Assembly (NCBI RefSeq): GCF_900459175.1
Contig: NZ_UHFA01000002.1
Coordinates: forward strand, 1,674,001 to 1,738,000
DNA length: 64,000 nt
Direction of reading: 5' to 3'
Source of the DNA: Streptococcus downei MFe28
GTDB taxonomy: Bacteria > Bacillota > Bacilli > Lactobacillales > Streptococcaceae
Shown: positions 10,034 to 24,242 of the stretch, in pieces
Position numbering within the stretch: position 1 is the stretch's first letter
Layout of the letters: each line of letters begins with the position of its first letter
Translations under genes and position numbers: made by a program
The notes under the pieces: model-generated
Told to the model about the DNA's origin: nothing
The model's database searches: none
What the model saw: the letters and a program-made list of their open reading frames with translations, nothing else

Positions 10034-10149
10034 CTTTAGATTTCCTTTCTTTCTTCATTAAGGTCTGGTCTTAAACCCAATAAAAATCAAATGTTTGCCT
10101 GAGATATTTCCTTGCTAGTGGGGAAAAATGAAAGTCCCAGTGGCGTTTC

Positions 10150-10552
10150 ATACTCTTCGAAAATCAAAATTTACTGTCGTTAACTCACCTTGCCGTACTT
10201 ACTGAAGAAAGCGAAGCCTTCCCTATTTCCAACCTCAAAAGGTCTACCAGACCTTTTGAGCTGTCTTCAGTCCGTGCGATGCCTCACAAAGTTGGTCGAT
10301 TTCACCAACTTTGTGAGGCTAGTAAGGGAGCTAGGCAATCTCCATAGCGATTGCCGTTTGGGAGTAAGACAGAAGGGCTTTGACAGCTGTCAAAACCTTC
10401 GTTGTCTTACCCCAGCAAGGGTGACGGGTGACTAGCTGTCTGCTGTGCCACGAAGTGGCGCAAAGATAGCAGACACCTACTGCGACATCAGTCACTTTAG
10501 TGACTTGATGTCATTGCTCCTTGCCTCGGCTCTTTCGATTTTCGTTGAGTAT
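10150..10552 (+). repeat. long RUP-like element (copy A) with hairpin array, inside the pheS leader
   Basis: 403 bp. Ends match the short 103-bp repeats of this window: ATACTCTTCGAAAATCAAAA at one end and GATTTTCGTTGAGTAT at the other, the IS630/RUP type terminus with TA. The interior carries about six perfect or near-perfect hairpins: 10234-10260, 10281-10319, 10333-10354, 10364-10410 (nested), about 10440-10475 (with GCCACGAAGTGGC) and 10482-10513. About 85-90% alike by eye to copy B at 12054-12447 in the same orientation. No protein seen. It lies between the T-box terminator and pheS, so it is transcribed as part of the leader. Confidence 0.8.
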
Positions 10553-10569
10553 CACTCCTAATCTTAAGC

Positions 10570-10782
10570 AAGAAAAAACCGCCTGCCAATACTCCATCAT
10601 GCGGAGCGTTGACACGCGGTACCATCCGATTTTTATCTAGCAGGCTAGACCTTAATTGACTGAGTCCTTAATATGAGTGAATTCACAAGGCTTTCCTTGA
10701 GTGAACTTCCAGTCGACGATTCACATTCCCTTTTCAAGTATGACCAAGCTACTAGTCTCACGGACTCCTTATTTAATTGCTT
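10570..10782 (-). promoter_or_regulatory. T-box leader (tRNA-Phe responsive) of pheS
   Basis: Minus strand. Stem I base GAGTCC/GGACTC near 10765 and 10663; candidate specifier TTC (Phe) at 10679-10681 inside GTGAATTCAC; conserved T-box GGATGGTACCGCG at about 10615-10627; then the competing terminator stem ending in GGCGGTTTTTT near 10574. Uncharged tRNA-Phe should stabilise the antiterminator and permit pheS-GNAT-pheT transcription. Confidence 0.9.
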
Positions 10783-10784
10783 CT

Positions 10785-10813
10785 ATTCTAACAAAAATTT
10801 CTAGGGCTGGCAA
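10785..10813 (-). promoter_or_regulatory. promoter of the pheS T-box transcript
   Basis: Minus strand: -35 TTGCCA (10808-10813), 17-nt spacer, -10 TAGAAT (10785-10790), about 10 nt before the start of the T-box leader. Confidence 0.7.
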
Positions 10814-11118
10814 GAGCCGATGAAATTTGTCAATGTCGGAGCAATGAGTGTTTCCGTGGATAAGACAATGCTTTGTGTTGGCACAGTCAATGAGTTTCGG
10901 TTGATAGGGATAAAGACCCTTTGATTGACAAAACCGATGGGATCTTGGTTTGACAGGAGGCTATGTACTTTCCACTTGTCAGAAGGAAACCTGCATTTCA
11001 AATGCCCGAAAAAGCTAGGGGAATTTTCACAAAAATGCCCACCAAAAAAGCAATACAGAAGCCATGACCAATCAAATAGGCTACTTTTGGACTGGATCCG
11101 ACCTCTCTTTTACCACTC
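10814..11118. other. gene-free stretch between endA and the pheS promoter
   Basis: Short open frames exist on both strands but none has a convincing start or family. The plus-strand frame from 10819 (MKFVNVGAMSVSVDKTMLCV...) runs 34 codons without a binding site. No terminator with a strong U-tract was found for endA. Content otherwise unexplained. Confidence 0.4.
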
Positions 11119-11997
11119 TTACTCAACGGATGACTTGAGAGATACCTGCCCTGAGTAATAGTCAAGACGGATACCCTTTTGGACATTGGGGATGAAGACA
11201 TTGAATTCCAGACTACCGTCAGATGACTTGGCCTCTAGATGGCTCCCTGAGGCAATGAGATTGTCACCCTGGTAGATGAGTGTTACACGATAGCGGACCC
11301 GCTTGTGCTTATCTAAGGCCTTACGAATCAAGGTCTCATAGTAGTTCTGACCGGTTGAGTTAGAACTGCTGGCTTCATTGGCCCAAGCCGTCTGAACAGC
11401 CACATTGGCAGGGTTACTAGTAGAGGCATCAAAGCCTTTGAGACTTCCAGCCAGAGCATAGGCAATCAGATGACCGCGATCGACCGCATGGTCATAGGCC
11501 CCAGACAGTCTGGTTCTTTGGTGCCAACCTGCAGGTGTCCAGTCGGTCGAGCCGTTGCCTGTTTCCTGACGGTTGCGATACTGGCGGGTCGCTTTGGAGA
11601 GCCAAGCATTGGCTGTCGTCGGAACCTGCTGGCCTTGGACTGTCTTGGTTTGATTGTTGACATAAGGAGTGCTTGAGACCTTGGCATCGAGGTCAGTCTC
11701 ATTATTGTTGAGAATATAGGCCCCAGCCCCATTCCATTTGAGTTTAGCTGGAAGCTGACTCCTGATTTCCTGGGTCATTACGCTATCTGCCAGACTTTTA
11801 CTAGGTGCCTCTTGACTAGAGCGACTTGGGCTCTGCTTTTGCCCCGTTAATTGTTGAGCCACCTGTTTAATGGGATTCTGATTAGAAATCCCATCATTGG
11901 TCGCTACAAATCCCAGTAAAAGGACAAGCACCAAGCCGATTAAGGAATAGAGGACCTTCTGCTCCTGCTTCATCCTTCTTTTTGATTTTTTAGCCAT
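11119..11997 (-). CDS. endA: membrane-anchored DNA/RNA non-specific endonuclease (EndA type)
   Basis: 292 aa. Basic N-terminus then one membrane anchor (about 14-32), so the catalytic domain faces outward. Beta-beta-alpha-metal nuclease motif DRGH at 173-176, with downstream Asn residues (NPANVAVQ and [17 protein letters not shown]) that fit the metal site. In Streptococcus pneumoniae EndA degrades the non-entering DNA strand in transformation and extracellular DNA. Its position after murA-epuA is as in pneumococcus, but here a 394-bp repeat element separates epuA from endA. Start has GAGGAAG 6 nt upstream. Role in uptake versus secreted-DNA digestion not resolved here. Confidence 0.92.
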   Translation of the reverse strand: MAKKSKRRMKQEQKVLYSLIGLVLVLLLGFVATNDGISNQNPIKQVAQQLTGQKQSPSRSSQEAPSKSLADSVMTQEIRSQLPAKLKWNGAGAYILNNNETDLDAKVSSTPYVNNQTKTVQGQQVPTTANAWLSKATRQYRNRQETGNGSTDWTPAGWHQRTRLSGAYDHAVDRGHLIAYALAGSLKGFDASTSNPANVAVQTAWANEASSSNSTGQNYYETLIRKALDKHKRVRYRVTLIYQGDNLIASGSHLEAKSSDGSLEFNVFIPNVQKGIRLDYYSGQVSLKSSVE

Positions 11998-12053
11998 AAT
12001 CGTCTTCCTCGAAAAATCCCGACTAGCCTCTTTGCCTATCGGGATTTCAATTT

Positions 12054-12447
12054 ATGCTCTTCAAAAATCAAAACTATCCATCGTTAACTCGCTTTGCCGT
12101 ACCTACTGAGGAAAGCAAAGCTTCCCCATTTCCGACCTCAAAAGGTCTCCCAGACCTTTTGAGCTACCTTCAGTTCGTGCGATGCGGAGCAAATTTGGTC
12201 GATTTTACTAACTTTGTGAGGTTAGTAAGGGAGCTAGGCAATCGCTATGGGGATTGCCGTTTGGGAGTAAGACAGAAGGGCTTTGACAGATGTCAAAACC
12301 TTCGTCGTCATACCCCAGCAAAGCTGACTAGCTGTCTGCTGTGCCACGAAGTGGCGCAAAGATAGCAGACACCTACTGCGACATCAGTCACTTTAGTGAC
12401 TGATGGCATTGCTCCTTGCCTTGGCTAGATTAATTTTTATTGAGTAT
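12054..12447 (+). repeat. long RUP-like element (copy B) with hairpin array between epuA and endA
   Basis: 394 bp, same orientation and organisation as copy A. Start ATGCTCTTCAAAAATCAAAA, end TTTTTATTGAGTAT. Shared hairpins include CTCAAAAGGTCT/AGACCTTTTGAG, the GTAAGACAGAAGG pair, GCCACGAAGTGGC and GTCACTTTAGTGAC. Its end touches the epuA stop codon (TAA directly followed by TACTCAATA on the minus strand). Confidence 0.8.
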
Positions 12448-12638
12448 TATTTTCCTGTGAATTTATTGATGAGTTCCTGCCACTTGTGGGGAGACAGGAT
12501 TTCTAATGGGTTGTGCCCCTCTCCAAGAACAGCATAGCCAAGCATCAGGCCCAGAGCAAGGAAAATGAGGCAAAGCAGGGCAACTAGAAGAATCAAGGCT
12601 AACTGATGCCTGACATAGGCCCAACCTGATTTTGCCAT
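12447..12638 (-). CDS. epuA: EpuA family small membrane protein
   Basis: 63 aa with one transmembrane segment (about residues 12-35, LALILLVALLCLIFLALG). Matches the EpuA protein found upstream of endA and downstream of murA in streptococci; molecular role unknown. Start overlaps the murA stop (TAATG), giving translational coupling. Complete, but its stop codon abuts a mobile repeat that now separates it from endA. Confidence 0.9.
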   Translation of the reverse strand: MAKSGWAYVRHQLALILLVALLCLIFLALGLMLGYAVLGEGHNPLEILSPHKWQELINKFTGK

Positions 12639-13906
12639 TAAGCATTCACCCTTTCAATGTCTGCCCCCAAGGCAGCCAACTTTTCATGGAATTTATAATA
12701 GCCTCGGTCCAAATGGCTGATCTTACCAACAGAAGTCGTTCCTTGGGCCACCATACCAATGAGAATCAGGGCCGCACTCGCACGCAAATCTGTTGACATA
12801 ACCTGAGCCCCTTGGAGCTCTTGACTTCCACGAATGAGAGCTGTATCTCGCATAATTTCCGAATTTAGTCCCATCCGTCGCATTTCTTCCAAGTGCTGGA
12901 AGCGATTTTCAAAGACCGTTTCAATCATGGTCGATTCCCCTGGAACCACCGCCATTAGGGCTGTAAACTGGGCCTGCATATCAGTTGGAAAGCCTGGATG
13001 GGGCAGGGTCTTAACCGTTACAGGTTTTAACTTGCTGATGTCAGACTTGACCCGAATCCCCTCTTCTTCTTCGGTCACTTCTACGCCCATTTCCAAAAGT
13101 TTGGAAATCAAGGGACGATTGTGTTCCCAGACGGCTGATTTTACCAAGACATCCCCAGAGGTCATGGCTGCCGCTACCATAAAGGTTCCAGCTTCAATAC
13201 GGTCTTGAACAACATCATGTTCAGCCCCATGCAGTTGATCCACACCCTTGATGGTCAGGGTCTCTGTCCCAGCACCACGAACACTAGCTCCCATCTTATT
13301 GAGGAGGATGGCAAGGTCAACGATTTCTGGCTCCCGAGCTGCATTTTCAATGACCGTAGTCCCTTGGGCTAGGGTCGCTGCCATCATGAGATTTTGCGTA
13401 GCCCCAACTGAAGGGAAGTCCATATAGATATTGGTCCCCTTGAGGCGCTCGGCTGTGGCTGTGATGTCACCACCAGTTTGACTAATCTTAGCTCCCATAG
13501 CCTCCAAACCCTTGAGGTGGAGGTCAATAGGACGACTACCAATGGTACAACCGCCAGGCATGGAAACCTTGGCATGACCATTTCTAGCCAAGATGGGGCC
13601 AAGGACCACAATAGAAGCTCGCATCTGGCTGACATACTCATAAGGAGCTTCGTCTAAAAGCTGGCCCGTGGCATCTACAGTAACTTGATTTTGCTCCTGG
13701 TTGAAATCAACCTCAACATCCAGACCACGAACCACATTATTCATGGTGAAAACATCCGATAGAATCGGAACATTATTCAAAATTGTCTTTCCTTGGGCAG
13801 GCAAAATTGTTGCCGCTAAAAGAGGCAGGACGGCATTCTTAGCCCCTTCAATGGTCACTTCTCCTTGCAAGCGTGTTTGACCACCCTTGACAATAATTTT
13901 ATCCAT
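12638..13906 (-). CDS. murA: UDP-N-acetylglucosamine 1-carboxyvinyltransferase
   Basis: 422 aa, full length. Transfers enolpyruvyl from PEP to UDP-GlcNAc, the first committed step of peptidoglycan synthesis in the cytoplasm, and is the fosfomycin target. Substrate-binding [12 protein letters not shown] near residue 21; catalytic cysteine Cys120 in [18 protein letters not shown]. Streptococci carry two MurA paralogues; the epuA/endA context fits the copy next to the ATP synthase locus. Start has GGAGAAAA 5 nt upstream. Cotranscribed with the DUF1146 gene before it and epuA after it. Confidence 0.96.
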   Translation of the reverse strand: MDKIIVKGGQTRLQGEVTIEGAKNAVLPLLAATILPAQGKTILNNVPILSDVFTMNNVVRGLDVEVDFNQEQNQVTVDATGQLLDEAPYEYVSQMRASIVVLGPILARNGHAKVSMPGGCTIGSRPIDLHLKGLEAMGAKISQTGGDITATAERLKGTNIYMDFPSVGATQNLMMAATLAQGTTVIENAAREPEIVDLAILLNKMGASVRGAGTETLTIKGVDQLHGAEHDVVQDRIEAGTFMVAAAMTSGDVLVKSAVWEHNRPLISKLLEMGVEVTEEEEGIRVKSDISKLKPVTVKTLPHPGFPTDMQAQFTALMAVVPGESTMIETVFENRFQHLEEMRRMGLNSEIMRDTALIRGSQELQGAQVMSTDLRASAALILIGMVAQGTTSVGKISHLDRGYYKFHEKLAALGADIERVNA

Positions 13907-13968
13907 TCGTATTTTCTCCGATTTCCAAGTTTTTTCCTATTATATCACAAGATTTGAAAAAAACTGCT

Positions 13969-14205
13969 TTAGTGAACCGTGGTAAAAATTGACGTGGCAA
14001 GAGAGATGATCGACAAAAAGAAAGAACTAACCAGATAGCCTAGGCCGATAGCCAAAAACATAACCAGGAGATTGACCTGCCTAAGGTTGGATAAATTGAC
14101 TTTTAGAATTTTCTCCCAATCCACCAACTTAGTTAGAAGTTGATGAGCCATTAGGATAAAGAAAATATGGGAAAGAATTGTTATAAGTGATTGTACAAGT
14201 TCCAT
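13969..14205 (-). CDS. DUF1146 family small membrane protein
   Basis: 78 aa with two predicted membrane segments (about 5-24 and 47-75). Fits the DUF1146/YwzB family of Firmicutes, found between the ATP synthase operon and murA; function unknown. No Shine-Dalgarno is seen, and an extended -10 (TGCTAAAAT, -10 at 14212-14217) ends only 6 nt before the ATG, so the mRNA may be leaderless. Confidence 0.82.
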   Translation of the reverse strand: MELVQSLITILSHIFFILMAHQLLTKLVDWEKILKVNLSNLRQVNLLVMFLAIGLGYLVSSFFLSIISLATSIFTTVH

Positions 14206-14420
14206 AGACCTATTTTAGCACGATTGAGGGATAAAACTCAAACCAAAGGCGGGGTCCAGTCCAAATAGTGATCTCGAAAGTTTTTTCCATCAAAACCAGC
14301 CCTTACCTCCTCTCTGTCATTCTTTCAAAAAGCAAGCAAGATTCCCTATAAAACAGCAGGGTACAACAAATTGGCACAGAGCCTATAAAAGAGCAAGCCA
14401 CAACAAGTTGCCAGAATACC

Positions 14421-14450
14421 AAAAAATCGACCCCGTCTGGAATCGATTTT
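14421..14450 (-). terminator. terminator of the ATP synthase operon
   Basis: Minus strand: AAAATCGATTCCAGACGGGG then TCGATTTTTT, an 8-bp stem with U-run directly after the atpC stop. Confidence 0.85.
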
Positions 14451-14455
14451 GCTTA

Positions 14456-14875
14456 TTATTTATTCCCAACGCTGATGCGGTTGAGAGCCCGACGTAAAGC
14501 AACTTCAGCACGGCGAACATCATCGGCTTGATGGCTGGCTTGTGCTTCTTGGAGCTTACGTTCAGCTCTTTGCTTAGCCCGCTCAGCCCGTGAAATATCA
14601 ATATCACGCGACCGTTCGGCCGAATCCGCTACAATCGTTACGGTATTGTCCTTAATCTCAAGGATACCACCATTGACAGCAACCCAGTCCACATGCTTAT
14701 CGTCGTCAATACGGCGAATCTTCATCTCATGGACGCTCAAGGGGGCAATAGTATTGACATGGTTAGCCAAAATCCCCATCTCACCATCAATTGTGGTTAC
14801 TGAAATATAAGTGGCATGGTGATCATAACGAACCCCATCAGGCGTTACAATTTGTACTGCCATATGTTCAGTCAT
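14456..14875 (-). CDS. atpC: F1Fo ATP synthase epsilon subunit
   Basis: 139 aa. N-terminal beta-sandwich (about 1-88, with [20 protein letters not shown]) and C-terminal helical hairpin (about 90-138). Couples the central stalk to the c-ring and regulates ATP hydrolysis. Last gene of the operon, 12 nt after atpD. In streptococci the complex mainly pumps protons out at ATP cost to resist acid. Confidence 0.96.
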   Translation of the reverse strand: MTEHMAVQIVTPDGVRYDHHATYISVTTIDGEMGILANHVNTIAPLSVHEMKIRRIDDDKHVDWVAVNGGILEIKDNTVTIVADSAERSRDIDISRAERAKQRAERKLQEAQASHQADDVRRAEVALRRALNRISVGNK

Positions 14876-14887
14876 AATATCACCTCA

Positions 14888-16306
<1,419 letters not shown>

Positions 16307-16345
16307 TCAATTTATGATAAAAAACCACTAGGGTTCGACCGACCT

Positions 16346-17224
16346 TTATTCCAGAGCATTGGCACCAGCAACGATTTCGGTAATTTCTTGGGTAATCGCT
16401 GCCTGCCGAGCTCGGTTGTACTGAATGGTCAAATCGCTAATAAGATTTCTTGAGTTATCTGTCGCCGTTTGCATGGCAGTCATCCCTGCAGCATGTTCAG
16501 CCGTTTTGGCATCAACAATGGCCCCGTAAATCAAGCTTTCGGTATATTGAGGCAGGAGCTGCTCCAAGATAGCTTCTCGATCAGGTTCCAATTCAAAAGC
16601 ATTAGAGGCTTCTTCCTTGGATTCGTTGGCATCAAGGTCAACAATAGGCAACATCTGTTCGACCCGCACCTGGCTAGTCAGACTGTTGATGTGGTGATTG
16701 TAGCAGACATAGAGCTCATCAAAGAGCTCTTCCTTATACATTTCAACCGACTGCGAAATAATTTGCGACACCTGGTCAAAGCTGGGTTGGTCTTCCAAAC
16801 CTCTTAATTCAAAGGCCAGGTCAATTCCCCGTGACTTGAAGAAGTCAGCGCCTGTTCCGCCAATAGCAATGATTGAAAAATCATTCTTACCAGAATGGTA
16901 CTCTTCAATCAGGTCCATGACGGCCTTGAGGATTTTGGAATTGTAGCCACCAACTAACCCCTTATCAGAGGTGATAACGATGTAGCCAGTCCGTTTAACA
17001 GGACGGGAGGCCAACATAGGATTATCAGAGCCATTGGTCAGCTCCGCATGTAGGAGGTCGGTTGTGATTTGCCGAATCTTGGAAGCGTAGACCTGAAAGT
17101 CCTTGGCTGCTTGTTCAGATTTGGTCAATTTTGCGGCAGATACCATTTGCATGGCACTCGTAATCTTACTGGTTTTTTCAGTTGAACTAATTCTTGTTTT
17201 GATTTCGCTTAGAGAACCTGCCAT
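16346..17224 (-). CDS. atpG: F1Fo ATP synthase gamma subunit
   Basis: 292 aa. Central rotor shaft: long N-terminal helix ([20 protein letters not shown]) and C-terminal helix with the conserved [20 protein letters not shown] ending. The middle holds the Rossmann-like domain ([20 protein letters not shown]). Start 12 nt after atpA. Confidence 0.98.
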   Translation of the reverse strand: MAGSLSEIKTRISSTEKTSKITSAMQMVSAAKLTKSEQAAKDFQVYASKIRQITTDLLHAELTNGSDNPMLASRPVKRTGYIVITSDKGLVGGYNSKILKAVMDLIEEYHSGKNDFSIIAIGGTGADFFKSRGIDLAFELRGLEDQPSFDQVSQIISQSVEMYKEELFDELYVCYNHHINSLTSQVRVEQMLPIVDLDANESKEEASNAFELEPDREAILEQLLPQYTESLIYGAIVDAKTAEHAAGMTAMQTATDNSRNLISDLTIQYNRARQAAITQEITEIVAGANALE

Positions 17225-17236
17225 AAGTCAACCTCC

Positions 17237-18745
<1,509 letters not shown>

Positions 18746-18757
18746 TCACACCACTTT

Positions 18758-19294
18758 CTATTTGAGATTGTTTTTTAGTTGTTGTAATTGACTGCGAATA
18801 CTTGTGTCAATAATCTTGTTGTTGGCCTGGAGGACGAAACCACCGATGATGGACTCATCTAGGTCTTCAACAAGGGTTTGGGCTGAAATTTCAAACTTTT
18901 GATTCCCCAGGGCCAAGATACGCTCCTTCTGGCTTTGGCTCAGAGGAACAGCTGTCTTGACAGACAAGGGAAATTGCCGGGTTTCTTGGACTAACTTGTC
19001 CAGAACCCTCTGGAAGATAGCTTCAATCAGATTTTCTCGCTCATTATACAAGATGATGGCAAGAAAGTTCTTGACATAGGTTGAAGCTTCTTCTTGCAGG
19101 TAACTAACCAGTTTAGCCTTATCGTCTCGGCTGAGGGCCAAGCTCGATAGGTAGGAGCCTAAATCGGTCTCTTTAAAAATGGTTAGGCAGGATGAGAGTT
19201 CAGCCTGAATCTCAGACACAAGGCCTTTTTCAAGGGCAACTTGACTTAGGCTGTCAGCATATTGCTCAACAAGAGCTTGTGTTTTACGATCCAT
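18758..19294 (-). CDS. atpH: F1Fo ATP synthase delta subunit
   Basis: 178 aa. OSCP-type subunit that joins F1 to the peripheral stalk. Helical N-terminal domain and the family C-terminal segment with DESIIGGFVLQANNKIIDTS at about 144-163. Its start overlaps the atpF stop by one base. Confidence 0.97.
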   Translation of the reverse strand: MDRKTQALVEQYADSLSQVALEKGLVSEIQAELSSCLTIFKETDLGSYLSSLALSRDDKAKLVSYLQEEASTYVKNFLAIILYNERENLIEAIFQRVLDKLVQETRQFPLSVKTAVPLSQSQKERILALGNQKFEISAQTLVEDLDESIIGGFVLQANNKIIDTSIRSQLQQLKNNLK

Positions 19295-19791
19295 TAGGCA
19301 TCTCCTAATTGATCAAGATATTGGTCAATCAACTCTGACTGAGCTGCTTTGTCCAAATTCTTGGTCATCACTTTTTCAGCCAACAAGACGGTCAAATCAG
19401 CGACATCTCCCTTTACACTAGAAAGGGCTTCTGCCTTGTTTTGAGCGATGTCTTGGTTAGCTTTTTCTTTCAAGCGACTAACTTCATCGCGGGTTTCTGC
19501 AAGAATCTTAGCCGATTGTGCATTCCCAGTTTCTTTAGCATCATCGATGATTTTTGCAGCATCATCCTTAGCCGAATTTAACTGTTCTTGACGTTTTTGT
19601 GCTAGTTCTTGCGCCTCTTGACGGGCATTTTCCGCATCATCAATGTCTTGATTAATCTTATTAGCCCGTTCCTCGAAGATTCCTGTGATTTGCTTCCAGG
19701 CAAAGGTCCGAATCAACCAGTAGAGGACAAGAACTGAGCCAGTCGTGATAATAATATCGCCGAGTGTTGTACTATTAATAAGTATAGACAT
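19294..19791 (-). CDS. atpF: F1Fo ATP synthase b subunit
   Basis: 165 aa. One N-terminal membrane helix (about 8-27, GDIIITTGSVLVLYWLIRTF), then a long charged coiled coil (about 40-145). Peripheral stalk linking subunit a to F1-delta. Confidence 0.97.
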   Translation of the reverse strand: MSILINSTTLGDIIITTGSVLVLYWLIRTFAWKQITGIFEERANKINQDIDDAENARQEAQELAQKRQEQLNSAKDDAAKIIDDAKETGNAQSAKILAETRDEVSRLKEKANQDIAQNKAEALSSVKGDVADLTVLLAEKVMTKNLDKAAQSELIDQYLDQLGDA

Positions 19792-19808
19792 GTTTCCCCT
19801 CTCTTTCT

Positions 19809-20522
19809 TTATTCTTCTTCTGTACTGACCTTATCACCAATGTAGTTGGAACTGAGGATGATAAAGACATAGGCCTGGATGGCACCGATGAAGAGTGAAA
19901 AGCCAACCCAAAGGATGTTGATAACGAAAGCGACAGGCCAAGCAAATACAGAGGCCGTTGCTAGTTTCAAAATCAAACCGGTTAGAACTTCACCTGAATA
20001 AATATTACCAAACAACCGCAAGGCCAGAGAGGCAATATTGGTGAGCTGTTCTAAGATATTCATGGGTAGCATAGCAGGATAGGGCTCGAGGTAACCTTTC
20101 AGATAACCTCCCAAGCCTTTTTTGCGAATACCTTCAACGTGACAAACCAGAGCAATCAATAAAGAGAGAGTAATGGTAACGCCAAAGTTCGATGTTGGCG
20201 ACGTCCAATAGTTGAATTTTTCTGTTTTAATAGCGGTCATAAGACCAATATTATTGGCCGTAAAGACAAAAGTGAAAATGACAAAGAGCAAGAGACTGTA
20301 GTTCTTGGTGTAACCCCCTAGGGCATCTGTAATGGTCTCATTGACAAATTCAAAGAGATATTCCAAAACATTTTGCTTGCCCTTAGGTCTGATTGACATT
20401 TTCCGACTGGCCCAAAAAACGAAGAGAAAAACAACTAAGACTGTCAAAAGAGAGATGGCTAAAATGGTCAAATCAAATTTGATCCCGAAAATGGATACGC
20501 TTGGATTAGTTTGTGTTTCCAA
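19809..20522 (-). CDS. atpB: F1Fo ATP synthase a subunit
   Basis: 237 aa, five to six membrane helices. Proton half-channel subunit; the essential arginine lies in LALRLFGNIYSGEVL (about 166-180), and the last helix includes FIGAIQAYVFIILSSNYIG. Follows atpE, precedes atpF. Confidence 0.97.
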   Translation of the reverse strand: METQTNPSVSIFGIKFDLTILAISLLTVLVVFLFVFWASRKMSIRPKGKQNVLEYLFEFVNETITDALGGYTKNYSLLLFVIFTFVFTANNIGLMTAIKTEKFNYWTSPTSNFGVTITLSLLIALVCHVEGIRKKGLGGYLKGYLEPYPAMLPMNILEQLTNIASLALRLFGNIYSGEVLTGLILKLATASVFAWPVAFVINILWVGFSLFIGAIQAYVFIILSSNYIGDKVSTEEE

Positions 20523-20556
20523 TCCTTATCCCTCCTTCTTCTCTATCTTCTTTATT

Positions 20557-20763
20557 CTACAAGTTAGCGACGACGAAACTTAGACCAAAGAGTACGAAGA
20601 AGGTACCTTCAATAAAGGCGACCCCGATGAACATCAATGAACGAAGTTTGCTGAACATTTCTGGTTGGCGTGCAGCAGCCTTGGCAATGTTGGCTACCAA
20701 GATACCTTCACCGATTGATACACCCATAACGGCAAGGCCGAGTGCTAAAACAGTTAAATGCAT
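20557..20763 (-). CDS. atpE: F1Fo ATP synthase c subunit (proteolipid)
   Basis: 68 aa hairpin of two membrane helices with the polar loop ARQPE (about 31-35). Proton-binding carboxylate is Glu52 in [10 protein letters not shown]. First gene of the operon; AAAGGAG lies 10 nt before the ATG. No sign of the Na+-type ligand set was looked for beyond this residue. Confidence 0.97.
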   Translation of the reverse strand: MHLTVLALGLAVMGVSIGEGILVANIAKAAARQPEMFSKLRSLMFIGVAFIEGTFFVLFGLSFVVANL

Positions 20764-20800
20764 AGTAAAAATACTCCTTTTAAAAATTTTTTACTCAATC

Positions 20801-20829
20801 ATTTTAGTCCTATTCGGGGGGAAAGTCAA
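20801..20829 (-). promoter_or_regulatory. ATP synthase operon promoter
   Basis: Minus strand: -35 TTGACT (20824-20829), exact 17-nt spacer including six Cs, -10 TAAAAT (20801-20806). The leader to atpE is about 30 nt. Upstream 20830-21003 holds no gene. Confidence 0.85.
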
Positions 20830-21004
20830 TGATTTCACGTAATTGTAAAGGCTTACTAGTTGGTCTTGAAGCAATTTTTAAAATTTAGGGATGAACGTTC
20901 GGTTTTTGCCTTTTTATCCTAGTTTCTGCAAATTCAAGAATCCGAACTTTTAACTGAGCTGTCGTTTTTTATAGTCTGTATAAGTCTAAAGATCAGGAGA
21001 TAGA

Positions 21005-21027
21005 AAAAAGTAGGCCTAACCTACTTT
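21005..21027 (-). terminator. terminator after the lipid kinase gene
   Basis: Minus strand: AAAGTAGG TTAGG CCTACTTTTTTC, an 8-bp stem with U-tract right after the stop at 21032. Confidence 0.8.
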
Positions 21028-21031
21028 CGCA

Positions 21032-22060
21032 TTATTCTTGATTGTCTTTCTCGCCTTGGCCCAGTTCATCAACTTCGTGAGAGAATTTTTGGGCAATGGC
21101 TTCTAAGGCTAATTCTTCGGTATCTAAATCAAAGGCATCGTCTGAAATTTCATCGGTATCTGCAAAGAACTCCAGATGATTCTTAAGATTTTCCAGGGTA
21201 ATTGGGGCATCGCCTCCATATTCACCATCCAAGTTAATCATCATCCGCTCGTCGGTTTGAGGTTCAATGACAATCTTGCTGGTCTTGATGTATTCAATTC
21301 GCTTGTCGCCAATATGCTTGCCCCCCTGAATCAATTTGCGAACCAGATTGGCAATATCAATTAAATTGGCCGTCTTGACGATGATGAGTGTGAAATTACC
21401 GTCGTCCAATTTGGCGTCTGGTGCGATGGTCTCAAAGCCCCCAACTGAGTTGGTAATGGCCGCAAAAACCATGGAAGCCTCATCCTCAAAGACCCCTTGG
21501 TCATGGGTAATCTTGACAGGGACCGTCTTGACCCTAGGTAGGAGCTCAACCCCCTTGACTAAATAGGCCAGATAGCCAATCATGGTCTTGAGCTGGCTGG
21601 GCACATTATAGGTTAGCTCGGTTAGCGTCCCTGCTGCTGCAATATTGACAAAATAGGTATCACCATGAGCCCGACCAACATCGAGATGAATGAGCTGATT
21701 TTTTCCAATGACCTGGGCAGCCTTAATAGGGTTGCCACGGGGAATCTTGAGAGCCCGAGCCAAATCATTAGTCGTTCCTGTCGGGATCAGAGCTACCTTT
21801 GGTCGCTTCTTGAGGGGAGCCAGCCCATTGACCACCTCGTTGATGGTGCCATCACCACCTGCGGCAATGACCAAATCAAAACCAGCCTTGGCAGCCCGAC
21901 TGGCTTCGTTCTTAGCCGAATCAGGCTCCGGTGTGGTCTGGAAGGCCGAGGTCTCATAGCCAAAGCCTTCTAAAATATCCAGAACCTGACCCACATTTTT
22001 TTTCATAATTTCTTGACCTGATGTTGGGTTATAAATCAGGCGAGCACGTTTTTGTCGCAT
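21032..22060 (-). CDS. dgkB: diacylglycerol/lipid kinase, DgkB-YegS type
   Basis: 342 aa. Phosphorylates diacylglycerol or related lipids with ATP, recycling lipid to phosphatidic acid at the membrane. DAGK catalytic motif GGDGTINEVVNG at about 68-79 and LIPTGTTNDLARAL at about 91-104; typical C-terminal beta-sandwich follows. An acidic tail (FDLDTEELALEAIA and on) extends beyond the family core. Starts 9 nt after ligA with AGGAG upstream, so ligA-dgkB is one transcript. Confidence 0.88.
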   Translation of the reverse strand: MRQKRARLIYNPTSGQEIMKKNVGQVLDILEGFGYETSAFQTTPEPDSAKNEASRAAKAGFDLVIAAGGDGTINEVVNGLAPLKKRPKVALIPTGTTNDLARALKIPRGNPIKAAQVIGKNQLIHLDVGRAHGDTYFVNIAAAGTLTELTYNVPSQLKTMIGYLAYLVKGVELLPRVKTVPVKITHDQGVFEDEASMVFAAITNSVGGFETIAPDAKLDDGNFTLIIVKTANLIDIANLVRKLIQGGKHIGDKRIEYIKTSKIVIEPQTDERMMINLDGEYGGDAPITLENLKNHLEFFADTDEISDDAFDLDTEELALEAIAQKFSHEVDELGQGEKDNQE

Positions 22061-22069
22061 CTTCTTCTC

Positions 22070-24124
<2,055 letters not shown>

Positions 24125-24242
24125 CTAAGCGATCAGTTATACAAACACCTCTTTAGACGAAATCTATTTGTAGTGATTTTTAGTCTACAGGGGTGTTTTA
24201 GAGTACACTAAAGAAAGTTTTTTCAACCTAATTTTTTCGAAT

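Noticed and set aside
12054..12365. Plus-strand frames inside the long repeat elements (10190-10435 and 12054-12365) as small proteins
   Set aside because: The two translations resemble each other only because the elements are copies; hairpin palindromes fill them, and neither has a binding site.
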